From the NCBI RefSeq assembly GCF_041346945.1, contig NZ_CP166850.1, positions 2,294,001 through 2,358,000 on the forward strand: a stretch of DNA of 64,000 nt, in the 5' to 3' direction. Position numbers and translations under genes: made by a program. This stretch comes from Amycolatopsis sp. cg9 (GTDB lineage Bacteria; Actinomycetota; Actinomycetes; Mycobacteriales; Pseudonocardiaceae). Under the pieces are notes generated by a model that worked only from the letters and a program-made list of their open reading frames with translations, did not search any database and was not told where the DNA came from. Of the stretch, positions 25,414-33,559 are shown in pieces (within the stretch, counting starts at the first letter, position 1; the number at the start of each line of letters is the position of its first letter).

Positions 25414-25839
25414 TCACCGAACCAAGCCGAGCAGCTTCTCGACGTGGATCGTGAGCAGAACCCGCTGGTCGGACACCATCGCCGCGCGGTACTCGGCCCA
25501 GTCCGGGTGCTCACCGGCCGCGCGGCGGTAGTAGTCGACGAGCGCCTCGACCGTCGAGTCGTCCGACGCGGCCGCCGGCGCTGTGAGCGACGCGCGGCCT
25601 TCCGCGACCACGTAGCTCCAGCCGTCCTCGCTGCCGACGTGGAAGGTCACCCGCGGGTCGCGGCGCATGTTCTTCGTCTTCGCCCTGGTCTCGGTGATCG
25701 ACGCGACGATCGTCGCCGCTTCCGGGTCGTACAGGTGCGTGATGGTGGACAGCTGGGGCCGCCCGTCACGCCGGATGGTGGCGAGCACGCCGTGGCGGTG
25801 GGCGGCGAGGAAGTCCTTCAACGCTGTGTCGTCGGTCAT
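25414..25839 (-). CDS. PPOX-class F420-dependent protein
   Basis: A 141-residue split-barrel protein. LAAHRHGVLATIRRDGRPQLS and RAKTKNMRRDPRVTFHV are the cofactor-binding strands; the closing segment is VLLTIHVEKLLGLVR. ATG 25839 follows GGAGAAGGT. It is divergent from the MarR/MFS unit with a 188-bp spacer carrying a palindrome and several TTGCAT/GGCAACTA elements. It may use F420H2 or FMN; substrate unknown. Confidence 0.87.
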   Translation of the reverse strand: MTDDTALKDFLAAHRHGVLATIRRDGRPQLSTITHLYDPEAATIVASITETRAKTKNMRRDPRVTFHVGSEDGWSYVVAEGRASLTAPAAASDDSTVEALVDYYRRAAGEHPDWAEYRAAMVSDQRVLLTIHVEKLLGLVR

Positions 25840-25983
25840 ACCTTCTCCAACCGACGAGGACCTCCGTTGTTCCGAGAGCAGCCCGGAGGAAATCTGCTTG
25901 CATACGGCAACTAAAGTGTGTTCGGACACACCGAGCGCCCGTCCGCTTGCATAACCGGTGGTGAAGGCACATCCTTGCCTGAG

Positions 25984-25995
25984 GCAACTAGTTGC
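25984..25995. promoter_or_regulatory. Candidate MarR operator
   Basis: GCAACTAGTTGC is a perfect 12-bp palindrome 33 bp before the MarR start. A partial copy, GGCAACTAAAG, lies at about 25906-25916 near the divergent PPOX start, and a UUCG-type hairpin GTGTGT-TCGG-ACACAC is at 25916-25931. Autoregulation of marR/MFS and possibly of the PPOX gene is inferred. Confidence 0.5.
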
Positions 25996-26027
25996 AGCCG
26001 CCAACCAACGCCGTTGAAGGATCCCTC

Positions 26028-26558
26028 ATGGCACCGAACAGCTCCGCCACCCGGCCCACGGCCGAACTCGACCTCGCCGACCAACTCGGCCACGAGCTCG
26101 TACGCCTGGTCCGCCTGATCAACAAGGCGAAGTCGCAGGTCTCCAAGCAGGGTCCGGACGGCATCGAGCGGGCGGCGTACGCGATCCTCTTCACCCTCAT
26201 CCACGAGGGCCCGCAGCGCACCAGCCGGCTCGCGGAGTCGCTCCACTCCGAGATCTCCACGATCAGCAGGCAGTCGAGCTCCCTCGTCCAGCACGGCCTG
26301 GTCGAACGCCAGGCCGACCCCGAAGACGGCCGGGCGTGCCTGCTCGCGCCGACCTCCGAGGGCATGCGGGTGTTCGAAGAGAACCGCAAGCAGCGAAACC
26401 AGTGGCTGGCCGAAGTGCTCGGGGACTGGACGGACGGGGAAATCCAGACCCTGAACCGGCTCTTCGGCCGGCTCAACACAGGTATCGAGAACCACTCTCC
26501 ACAACTGGCCGACGCGCACGCGTCCGCCGGTGCTCCGGCCAAGGGGGCCAACGCATGA
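26028..26558 (+). CDS. MarR-family transcriptional regulator
   Basis: A 176-residue winged-helix regulator. AAYAILFTLIHEGPQRTSRL, the recognition helix SEISTISRQSSSLVQHGLVE and the wing RQADPEDGRACLLAPTSEG are standard MarR. ATG 26028 follows GAAGGA. The stop overlaps the MFS start by ATGA, so the regulator is co-transcribed with the pump it probably controls. The inducing ligand is unknown but would be expected to be a pump substrate. Confidence 0.92.
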   Translation: MAPNSSATRPTAELDLADQLGHELVRLVRLINKAKSQVSKQGPDGIERAAYAILFTLIHEGPQRTSRLAESLHSEISTISRQSSSLVQHGLVERQADPEDGRACLLAPTSEGMRVFEENRKQRNQWLAEVLGDWTDGEIQTLNRLFGRLNTGIENHSPQLADAHASAGAPAKGANA

Positions 26559-29140
26559 GTTCCACCACCGAAGCAGTCGCCCAGCCCGAGGTGGGTCAAC
26601 CACCCCGGCTGAGCCACCGCCAGATCGTCACGATCCTGAGCGGCTTGATGTGCGGCATGTTCCTCGCCGCGCTGGACCAGACGATCGTCGGCACGTCGAT
26701 CGTCAAGATCGCCAACGACCTGCACGGCTTCGACCTGCAGGCGTGGGCGACCACGGCGTACCTGATCACCTCGACGATCGTCACGCCGATCTACGGCAAG
26801 CTGTCGGACATCTACGGCCGCAAGCCGTTCTACCTGGCCGCCATCACGATCTTCGTCGCCGGTTCGCTGGCCTCCACGTTCTCGCAGTCGATGTACGAGC
26901 TGGCCGCGTTCCGCGCGGTGCAGGGTCTCGGCGCCGGCGGTCTGATGTCGCTGGCCATGACCATCCTCGGCGACATCGTGCCGCCGCGCGAGCGGGCGAA
27001 GTACCAGGGTTACATCCTCGCCGTGTTCGGCCTCTCCACCGTGCTCGGCCCGGTGCTGGGCGGCCTGTTCGCCGGCTTCGACACCCTGGCCGGCATCTCC
27101 GGCTGGCGCTGGGTCTTCCTGATCAACGTCCCGATCGGCGTCGTCGCGCTGTTCGTCGTGGCGAAGGTCCTGAACGTGCCGCACACCCCGCACAAGCACA
27201 AGATCGACTGGTGGGGCGCGCTGACGCTGGTCGTCGCGGTCGTGCCGTTCCTGGTCGTCGCCGAGCAGGGCCAGAAGTGGGGCTGGGGCGACCAGAAGGC
27301 CATCTGGTGCTACGTCATCGGCGGCGTCGGCGTCATCGCGTTCATCGCGGTCGAGAAGCTGATGAAGGACGCCGCGCTGATCCCGCTGCGGCTGTTCAAG
27401 AACTCGACGTTCACCGTGGCGATCATCGGCGGCATCATCGTCGGTGTGGCGATGTTCGGCGCGATCACGATGATCCCGCAGTTCATGCAGGTCGTGCAGG
27501 GCTACACGCCGACCGAGTCCGGGCTGCTGATGCTGCCGCTGATGGCGGGCATCATGATCAGCTCGATCGTGTCCGGCCGGCTCACCGGGAAGACCGGGCG
27601 CTACAAGATCTTCCCGATCGTCGGCACCATCCTGATCGCCGGTGGCGCGTTCTTCTTCGCGCAGGTCGAATACGACTCGCCGCTGTGGCACCCGCTCGTC
27701 GCGGCCGCCATCATCGGCCTCGGCCTCGGCCAGTGCATGCAGACGCTGATCATCGCGGTGCAGAACGCGGGCCCGCGCAGCGACATGGGCGTCTCGACCG
27801 CGTCGGCGACGTTCTTCCGCCAGATCGGTGGTACCGCCGGTGTCGCGATCTTCCTGACGGTCCTGTTCAACACCCTGCTGCCCAACATCACCAAGGCGTT
27901 CGGCGGGCAGCTGCCGGCCGGCGCCGGGGCGGGCATCGGCAACCTGTCGGAGAACACCAGCGGCATCCAGAACCTCCCCGAGGCGATCCGGACCCCGGTG
28001 CTGATCGGCTTCACCGAGTCGATCACCACGGTCTTCTACATCGCGGGCGGCGTGGCCCTGCTGGCCACGATCGTGCTGCTGTTCATGAAGGAGATCCCGC
28101 TGACCAACGCGGCCCCGGCCGCGGCGGCCATGGAGGGCGGCGAGGCGCTGCTCGAGGAGGACGACTTCGCGGACGCTCCGACCGAGATCGTCGAGCCGGT
28201 CAAGCCGGCCGACCGCGAGCCGGCTCTGGTCGGCGGTGGGAAGCACGCGCTGAGCACCAACGGCCACGGCGACTACCAGGCCGTCTCGGGCGCGCTGCCG
28301 ATGCCGATCACGAACTCCGTCGCGGACTCCGAGGTCGACACCCCGGTCGGCGCGGGCGGCGTGCCGGTGATCGGGCACGTGCGGCGGCAGGACGGCAGCC
28401 ACGTCCCGGGTGCCGCGCTGACGCTGATCGACCAGCGCGGCCGCCAGGTCGCGCGGGCCACCGGCGCCGCGGACGGCAGCTACTCGGTGCCCAGCCAGGG
28501 CCCGGGCGCGTACGTCCTCATCGTGTCGGCCCACGGCCACCAGCCGCAGGCCTCCAGCGTCGTGATCAGCACCGGGCCGGCGACGGTCGACGTCACGCTC
28601 ACCGGGTCCGGCGAGCTGACCGGCACCGTGCGGGCGGCCGCGACCGGCTCGCCGCTGGCGAACGTCACGGTGACGCTGACCGACAGCCGGGGCGAGGTGA
28701 ACGGCGCGTTCATCACGACCGCGGACGGCACCTACGCCTTCGTCGGGGTCGGCGCCGGGGCCTACACCCTGGTCGCCAGCGGCGCGGGCTACCGGCCCGT
28801 CGCGCTCACGCTGACCGTGCCGGACAGCGGTGTGCTGCGCCACGACGTCGAGCTCGCCAGCTCGGTGCTGCTCGGCGGCACCGCGCGGACCGAGGGTGAC
28901 CGGATCGTTCCGGACGCGCGGATCACCGTGCTCGACGCCGAGGGCAACGTGGCCGCGGTCGCGCGGACCGACAGCGAAGGCCGGTACGTGGTCAGCGACC
29001 TGCCCGCGGGTGCGTACACCGTGGTCGCGAGCGGCTACCCGCCGGCGACCAGCCAGGTGGAGCTGACCGGCGGCGAAGCGGACCACGACGTCCGGCTGAG
29101 CTACGACCAGGCCCTCGACGAGCTGGTCGACCGGTCATGA
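26555..29140 (+). CDS. DHA2-type MFS exporter fused to C-terminal carboxypeptidase-regulatory-like repeats
   Basis: An 861-residue protein. Residues ~20-530 form a 14-TM EmrB/QacA-type pump: GMFLAALDQTIVGTSIV (motif D1), GKLSDIYGRKPFYLAA (motif A) and VFGLSTVLGPVLGG (motif C). After an acidic linker (ALLEEDDFADAPTEIVEP), residues ~605-855 hold three beta-sandwich repeats: PVIGHVRRQDGSHVPGAALTL, GELTGTVRAAATGSPLANVT and LLGGTARTEGDRIVPDARIT, each closing with a G-AY-L/V-A-G-Y pattern. A normal DHA2 pump is about 500 residues. The same repeat starts the next protein, joined by an ATGA overlap. Membrane topology of the tail is undetermined. Confidence 0.9.
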   Translation: MSSTTEAVAQPEVGQPPRLSHRQIVTILSGLMCGMFLAALDQTIVGTSIVKIANDLHGFDLQAWATTAYLITSTIVTPIYGKLSDIYGRKPFYLAAITIFVAGSLASTFSQSMYELAAFRAVQGLGAGGLMSLAMTILGDIVPPRERAKYQGYILAVFGLSTVLGPVLGGLFAGFDTLAGISGWRWVFLINVPIGVVALFVVAKVLNVPHTPHKHKIDWWGALTLVVAVVPFLVVAEQGQKWGWGDQKAIWCYVIGGVGVIAFIAVEKLMKDAALIPLRLFKNSTFTVAIIGGIIVGVAMFGAITMIPQFMQVVQGYTPTESGLLMLPLMAGIMISSIVSGRLTGKTGRYKIFPIVGTILIAGGAFFFAQVEYDSPLWHPLVAAAIIGLGLGQCMQTLIIAVQNAGPRSDMGVSTASATFFRQIGGTAGVAIFLTVLFNTLLPNITKAFGGQLPAGAGAGIGNLSENTSGIQNLPEAIRTPVLIGFTESITTVFYIAGGVALLATIVLLFMKEIPLTNAAPAAAAMEGGEALLEEDDFADAPTEIVEPVKPADREPALVGGGKHALSTNGHGDYQAVSGALPMPITNSVADSEVDTPVGAGGVPVIGHVRRQDGSHVPGAALTLIDQRGRQVARATGAADGSYSVPSQGPGAYVLIVSAHGHQPQASSVVISTGPATVDVTLTGSGELTGTVRAAATGSPLANVTVTLTDSRGEVNGAFITTADGTYAFVGVGAGAYTLVASGAGYRPVALTLTVPDSGVLRHDVELASSVLLGGTARTEGDRIVPDARITVLDAEGNVAAVARTDSEGRYVVSDLPAGAYTVVASGYPPATSQVELTGGEADHDVRLSYDQALDELVDRS

Positions 29141-29958
29141 CCGGCCTGCGCGCGACCTTCCGGACGGCCGAGGGCTGGGCGGTGGAGCACGCGGTGCTCA
29201 CCGTCACGGACCCGGCCGGCCGGCAGGTCGCCCGGCAGGCGGCCGACGTCCGCGGGGAGGTCGTCACCGACGCCCTCCCGGCGGGCACGTACACCGCCGT
29301 CGTCACGGCGGCCGGGTACACCCCGATCGCCCGGACGGCGCAGATCGCCTCGGACGGCTCCGGCGCGCTCGGCGACGTCGTGCTGGCCCCGGTCGCCGAG
29401 GCGATCGACCTGCCGCCCGCCGGCCCGTGGGTGATCGACCCGATGCACTCGTCGGTCATGGCGACCGCCCGGCACCTGGGCATCGCGAGCATCAAGGCGC
29501 GGTTCCCGGACGTGTCCGGCCGGATCGAGATCGGCCGCCCGGCCGAGCAGTCGTCGGTGCACGCCGAGATCAAGGCGGCGAGCATCGAGACCGGCATCAA
29601 GATGCGGGACGACCACCTGCGTTCGCCGGACTTCCTCGACGTCGACGTGCACCCGGTGATCACGTTCACGAGCACCGGGCTGCGCCAGCGCGGCGTGGAC
29701 TCGTGGACGCTGGTCGGCGAGCTGACGCTGCACGGCGAGCGCCGCGAGATCGAGCTCGAGCTGACCTACGGCGGCTGGGGCCCGGACCCGTGGGGCGGCG
29801 TGCGCGCGGCGTTCCACGCGGAGACGACGCTGCACCGGAACGACTTCGCGATCAACTACAGCGCGATGGTCCGCGCCGGGGTCGCGGCGGTCGGCACGAC
29901 GGTGAAGATCGAGCTGGACGTCGAAGCGGTCCAGGGCGAGTCGCTGCCGCAGTTCTGA
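29137..29958 (+). CDS. YceI-domain protein with an N-terminal carboxypeptidase-regulatory-like repeat
   Basis: A 273-residue protein. Residues 1-85 repeat the module of the pump tail (VEHAVLTVTDPAGRQVARQA ... LPAGTYTAVVTAAGYTPIA). Residues ~95-270 are a YceI lipocalin-like barrel: WVIDPMHSSVMATARHLGIA, then FPDVSGRIEIG, MRDDHLRSPDFLDVDVHPVI and ELTLHGERREIELEL. YceI proteins bind polyisoprenoids or other lipids. No signal peptide is visible, although YceI proteins are usually exported. The start overlaps the pump stop by 4 bp, implying joint function. Confidence 0.9.
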   Translation: MTGLRATFRTAEGWAVEHAVLTVTDPAGRQVARQAADVRGEVVTDALPAGTYTAVVTAAGYTPIARTAQIASDGSGALGDVVLAPVAEAIDLPPAGPWVIDPMHSSVMATARHLGIASIKARFPDVSGRIEIGRPAEQSSVHAEIKAASIETGIKMRDDHLRSPDFLDVDVHPVITFTSTGLRQRGVDSWTLVGELTLHGERREIELELTYGGWGPDPWGGVRAAFHAETTLHRNDFAINYSAMVRAGVAAVGTTVKIELDVEAVQGESLPQF

Positions 29959-29974
29959 GCTCCCCCGGTTCACC

Positions 29975-30007
29975 GAAGGCCCTCTCACCGCTGGTGAGGG
30001 GGCCTTC
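29975..30007 (+). terminator. Hairpin after the YceI gene
   Basis: GAAGGCCCTCTCAC (29975-29988) pairs with GTGAGGGGGCCTTC (29994-30007) with one G-T pair, loop CGCTG, 17 bases past the stop. Confidence 0.65.
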
Positions 30008-30091
30008 ACCGTTCGTAGAACTGAATATTCCGGACAGCCGGATTCGACCGTTCGCCGCGGGGTGTTCACCTGGGCCACGTAGGCTTCCGGT

Positions 30092-30760
30092 GTGAACGTC
30101 GTGAGCATCGAGGCCGCGGGCGTCGGCGTGAGCTGGCTGGACACCGCCGGTCCGCTGCTCGTCTGGGTGATCGTGCTGAGCTTCGTGCTGGTCGAATGCG
30201 CGCTGATCATCGGGCTGTTCCTGCCCGGTGATTCGCTGCTGTTCGGCGCCGGCGTGGTGCTGGCGCAGCACGGTTCGGACGCGAACGCGTGGTTCCTGTC
30301 GGGGGCCGCGCTGATCGTCGCCGTGCTCGGCAACCAGATCGGCTACTACATCGGGCGCACCGGCGGGACGAAGCTGATCGCCCGCCGCGACGGCAAGGTG
30401 CTGAACCGCCAGGCCCTCGAGCGCGCGCAGCGCTTCCTGGACCGGAGGGGTTTCTTCGCGATCGTGGCGGCCCGCTGGATCCCGTGGATCCGCACGCTGG
30501 CCCCGCTGATCGCGGGCGCGGCCCGGATGGACCCCCGCCGCTTCATGGCGGCGACCGCGCTCGGCGGCCTGCTGTGGGTGCCGACGCTGGTGCTGCTCGG
30601 CTACTACGGCGCCGGCCTGCTGGACGCCCTGCCGTGGGTGAAGACGGCGGCGTTGTGGGTCAGCATCGCGTTCTTCGTGGTCGGCACCGGGTACGGCGTG
30701 CTGCGCTACCGCCAGGAGATGCGGCGCCCGGTGGAAGAGCCGGACGACGCGCGGGCCTGA
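30092..30760 (+). CDS. DedA-family membrane protein (second paralogue)
   Basis: A 222-residue DedA/VTT protein starting at GTG 30092. LVECALIIGLFLPGDSLLFG and NQIGYYIGRTGGTKLIAR match the re-entrant and glycine motifs; RWIPWIRTLAPLIAGAARM is the conserved arginine helix. About five hydrophobic segments. Unlike the 23 kb copy it has IGLFLPGD rather than FPVLPGD. It ends five bases before the convergent VOC stop. A lipid-transport role is inferred from the family. Confidence 0.9.
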   Translation: MNVVSIEAAGVGVSWLDTAGPLLVWVIVLSFVLVECALIIGLFLPGDSLLFGAGVVLAQHGSDANAWFLSGAALIVAVLGNQIGYYIGRTGGTKLIARRDGKVLNRQALERAQRFLDRRGFFAIVAARWIPWIRTLAPLIAGAARMDPRRFMAATALGGLLWVPTLVLLGYYGAGLLDALPWVKTAALWVSIAFFVVGTGYGVLRYRQEMRRPVEEPDDARA

Positions 30761-30764
30761 GGCG

Positions 30765-31178
30765 TCAGAGCTCCGGGTCGGCCCAGATCTCGAGCTGGAT
30801 GCCGTCCGGATCGCGGAACACGACCACCTTCGAACCCTCGAACGTGCGCGACGGCGCCGTCGGCAGGTAGGAGACGCCGAACTCGGCGAGGCGCTCCTCC
30901 CATTCGGCCAGTTCGGCCGTCGAGCTCACCCGGAACGCGACGTGCTCGAGGCCGGCGCGGTGTTCGTCGAAGCCGCGTCTACCGGTGTCCGCGTGCTGCA
31001 CCAGCACCACGGAGAACTCGTCACCGGCGGACCGGAGCACGACCTTGCGCAGACCCGTGTCCGGCTCTTCGCGCCGGAGGACCTCCTCGAGGTCGAGGAC
31101 ACGGGCGTACCACGGCACGCTGCGGTCCACGTCGGTCACGGTGAGCGCGAGGTGGTGCACGGACATGAGTTTGGCCAT
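30765..31178 (-). CDS. Glyoxalase/bleomycin-resistance (VOC) family protein
   Basis: A 137-residue single VOC unit. VHHLALTVTDVDRSVPWYARV opens the first beta-alpha-beta-beta-beta module with a metal-binding His; GLEHVAFRVSSTAELAEWEE opens the second, and VFRDPDGIQLEIWA supplies the terminal Glu. ATG 31178 is taken; an in-frame ATG at 31166 (MSVHHLAL) is a good alternative. VOC proteins include isomerases, dioxygenases and resistance proteins; the reaction is not assignable. The 175-bp upstream stretch shows no gene. Confidence 0.88.
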   Translation of the reverse strand: MAKLMSVHHLALTVTDVDRSVPWYARVLDLEEVLRREEPDTGLRKVVLRSAGDEFSVVLVQHADTGRRGFDEHRAGLEHVAFRVSSTAELAEWEERLAEFGVSYLPTAPSRTFEGSKVVVFRDPDGIQLEIWADPEL

Positions 31179-31353
31179 GGCTTCCGAAGCCGTCCTTTCG
31201 CGTGGCGGCTTCCCAGAGTTGCACAGCGTTCGCCTGCCGAAACCGAGGTGACCAAGTCCGCGTCCGATCGTGATCTCGCCGTCTCCGGCCGTCCCAGCAG
31301 GCGGACGCCGGTGACCGAAGGTCATTCACGTCTGCCGGATAGTACTCAGCCGG

Positions 31354-32097
31354 TCACCGGCCGCCACCGACCTCCAGCACCGCTCCGGTCGTGAAGGACG
31401 ACGCCGTCGACAACAGGAACAGCACCGCCTCGGCGATCTCCGCCGGCTCCCCCGGCCGCCCCATCGGGATCTGCGGCGCGAGCCGGTCGAGCCGGTCCGG
31501 CAGCCCGGCCGCGTCGTGCAGGCCGGTCCGGACCATGCCCGGGCGGACCGAGTTGACCCGCACGCCTTCGCCGCCGACCTCCTGGGCCAGCCCGAACGTC
31601 AGCGTGTCCACGGCGGCCTTCGACGCCGCGTAGTGCACCCACTCCCCGGCCGAGCCGGTGCGCGCCGCCGTCGACGAGATGTTCACGATCGCGCCGCCGT
31701 GGCCGCCGTGGCGCGTCGACATCCGGCGGACCGCCTCTCGGCAGCACAGGAACACCCCCGTGACGTTGACGTCGAGGGTGCGCCGGACGACGGCCACGTC
31801 GTAGGAGTCGAGCCGGCCGGGGGTGTTGCCGGTGATCGCCGCGTTGTTGACCAGCGCGGTCACCGGCCCCAGCTCGGCGGCCGCGTCGAACAGCGCGACG
31901 ACGTCGTCCTCCACGGAGACGTCGGCCCGCACCGAAAGCGCCTGCCGGCCGTCCGCCCGCACCCGCGAAGCGACCTCTTCCGCGGGCACCGGGTCACCCG
32001 AGTAGTTCACGACGACGTCGTAGCCGCGCGACGCCGCCAGCGTGCACACGGCGGCGCCGATCCCCCGGCTGCCGCCGGTGACGATCAGGACGCTCAA
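31354..32097 (-). CDS. SDR-family oxidoreductase, last gene of the sugar operon
   Basis: A 247-residue SDR. VLIVTGGSRGIGAAVCTLAA is the NAD(P) site, ALVNNAAITGN follows, then the catalytic Ser in IVNISSTAAR and HYAASKAAVDTL (YxxxK). It ends in SSFTTGAVLEVGGGR. The TTG start at 32097 overlaps the TGA of the kinase upstream (TTGA), continuing a chain of 4-bp overlaps. In context it probably oxidises or reduces the imported sugar or polyol. The long frame running further upstream is an overlap shadow of the kinase. Confidence 0.87.
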   Translation of the reverse strand: MSVLIVTGGSRGIGAAVCTLAASRGYDVVVNYSGDPVPAEEVASRVRADGRQALSVRADVSVEDDVVALFDAAAELGPVTALVNNAAITGNTPGRLDSYDVAVVRRTLDVNVTGVFLCCREAVRRMSTRHGGHGGAIVNISSTAARTGSAGEWVHYAASKAAVDTLTFGLAQEVGGEGVRVNSVRPGMVRTGLHDAAGLPDRLDRLAPQIPMGRPGEPAEIAEAVLFLLSTASSFTTGAVLEVGGGR

Positions 32098-32729
32098 ATC
32101 GCGAAGTTCGCCAGCGGCAGGTTCTCCAGCACCAGGTCGGCGCGGTCCCGCGTCTGCGAGATCAGGTCGGCGTTGCGCTGGTCCGAGCCCAGCGCGCGGC
32201 GGCGCGCTTCGACCAGCGAACGGCCGTAGCGGCGGTGGCGCGAGACCAGCCGTTCGATCCGCTCGGGCTCGTCCGGCGCGAGGAACCAGGCCTCGGTGAG
32301 CAGCGGCCGGATGGCGCTCCACGGGTCGTCCGGCAGCAGCAGGTAGTTGCCCTCGGTGATGACGAGCTGGACCTCCGGCGGCACGGCGACCGCGCCGGCG
32401 ATCGGCTCCTCGATCTCGCGGCGGAACTCCGGCGCGTAGACCGTCTCGCGGCCTTCGGCGAGGCGGCGGATCAGGTGGTAGTAGCCGGCCGCGTCGAACG
32501 TGTCCGGCGCGCCCTTGCGCTCGGTGCGCTCCAGCCGGCGCAGCTCGACCTGCGCGAGGTGGAAGCCGTCCATGCCGACCACCGCGGCGCGCGAGCCGAG
32601 CGCGTTGGCCAGCGCCCACGCGAGCGTGGTCTTGCCCGACGCGGGCGCGCCGATGATGCCCAGCACGTTGCGCTGCCCGCGCACGGTCAGGCCCTCGGCC
32701 CGGGCCAGCAGGTCGTCGAACGCCGTCAT
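32094..32729 (-). CDS. P-loop nucleoside/sugar kinase (FrcK/uridine-kinase-like)
   Basis: A 211-residue P-loop kinase. Walker A is LGIIGAPASGKTTLAWALA; VVGMDGFHLAQVEL has the Asp-Gly-Phe-His of the uridine/pantothenate kinase superfamily. LVITEGNYLLLPDDPW and the lid residues RHRRYGRSLVEARRRAL follow. Proteins of this type sit in rhizobial fructose operons as FrcK. ATG 32729 overlaps the preceding PfkB stop by ATGA. It should phosphorylate a sugar or nucleoside-like substrate with ATP. The presence of two kinases in one uptake operon is unusual. Confidence 0.85.
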   Translation of the reverse strand: MTAFDDLLARAEGLTVRGQRNVLGIIGAPASGKTTLAWALANALGSRAAVVGMDGFHLAQVELRRLERTERKGAPDTFDAAGYYHLIRRLAEGRETVYAPEFRREIEEPIAGAVAVPPEVQLVITEGNYLLLPDDPWSAIRPLLTEAWFLAPDEPERIERLVSRHRRYGRSLVEARRRALGSDQRNADLISQTRDRADLVLENLPLANFAI

Positions 32730-33559
32730 TTCCTGTTCCTTCCTGCGATCGCGGCCGGCCACGACCGCGGTCCCACATGCCGCACCCGTTCGGCGGCCAC
32801 CTCGTTGGCGAAGCGGATCCGGTCCGTCACCGTCGGTTCGCGTACCACGGCCACGGCGAGCGCGCCGTGCCAGACGTCGCCCGCACCTAGTGTGTCCCGC
32901 GCTTCGACGGCGGGCACAGGCACCTCACCCGAGCTGCCGTCCGCTGTGGACCACCGCACCGGACCGGGCCCGGCGGTGGTGATGACGGTGGGGACGCCCC
33001 GCGCGTGCAGCCCCGGCTCCGGCGCGGTGAAGTGCGCGGAGCACGCGGCGACGTCGACCAGCGGAAGCAGCTCGTCGAGCACGGGTTTCCAGCTCCCGGC
33101 GTCGAGCACGACCGGCGCTTCGGTTCCCCGCGCGACCGCCAGCGCCAGCTCCGGATGATGCCCATCAAGCAAAACGACATCAGCTGCCAAAAGCGGCACT
33201 TTCCCTATGAAAGTGCGGCCCTTGGCGTTGCGGGAGACGACGGTGCGCTCGCCGTCGCGGTCGCGGACGGCGACGGCGCTGACCGGCGGCGGGTCGGGCC
33301 GGTCGGGGGCCAGGTCGATCAGCCGGACCCCGTGGGCTTCGAGGTCGGCGCGGGCGAGGGCCGCCAGCGGGTGTGCGCCGAGGACGGTCAGCAGGGTCGC
33401 CTCGGCACCGAGCGCGGCCGCCGTCACCGCGGCGTTCGTCGCGGGCCCGCCGGCCGCGACGTCCACCGACAGCGACTGGACCTTCTCGCCCGGCGCCGGG
33501 AGCTCGGTGACCCGCTGGACGACGTCCACGGTGCACAGTCCCGCCAGCAGCACCCTCAC
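32726..33559 (-). CDS. PfkB-family carbohydrate kinase
   Basis: A 277-residue ribokinase-like enzyme. The N-terminal GEKVQSLSVDVAAGGPATNAA is the substrate-lid and GG motif; the C-terminal DTLGAGDVWHGALAVAVV carries the catalytic Asp (GAGD). It probably phosphorylates the sugar brought in by the ABC transporter encoded upstream. GTG 33559 overlaps the ATPase stop (GTGA). A copy of the CACTTTC hairpin lies inside the frame at 33196-33216 and encodes RTFIGKVP, between RNAKG and LLAADVVLLDG. The protein is on the short side for the family. Confidence 0.9.
   Translation of the reverse strand: MRVLLAGLCTVDVVQRVTELPAPGEKVQSLSVDVAAGGPATNAAVTAAALGAEATLLTVLGAHPLAALARADLEAHGVRLIDLAPDRPDPPPVSAVAVRDRDGERTVVSRNAKGRTFIGKVPLLAADVVLLDGHHPELALAVARGTEAPVVLDAGSWKPVLDELLPLVDVAACSAHFTAPEPGLHARGVPTVITTAGPGPVRWSTADGSSGEVPVPAVEARDTLGAGDVWHGALAVAVVREPTVTDRIRFANEVAAERVRHVGPRSWPAAIAGRNRK
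33196..33216. repeat. Intragenic copy of the CACTTTC hairpin
   Basis: GCACTTT (33196-33202), loop CCCTATG, AAAGTGC (33210-33216) lies within the PfkB kinase gene. The core CACTTTCCCTATGAAAGTG is identical to each half of the 48-bp palindrome at 52421. It is in frame and translated on the minus strand. Confidence 0.65.

Noticed and set aside
25988..29086. A 1032-codon minus-strand frame opposite the MFS/YceI unit.
   Set aside because: Antisense to well-supported plus-strand genes; composition dominated by Arg, Asp and Gly as expected from third-position G/C on the other strand.
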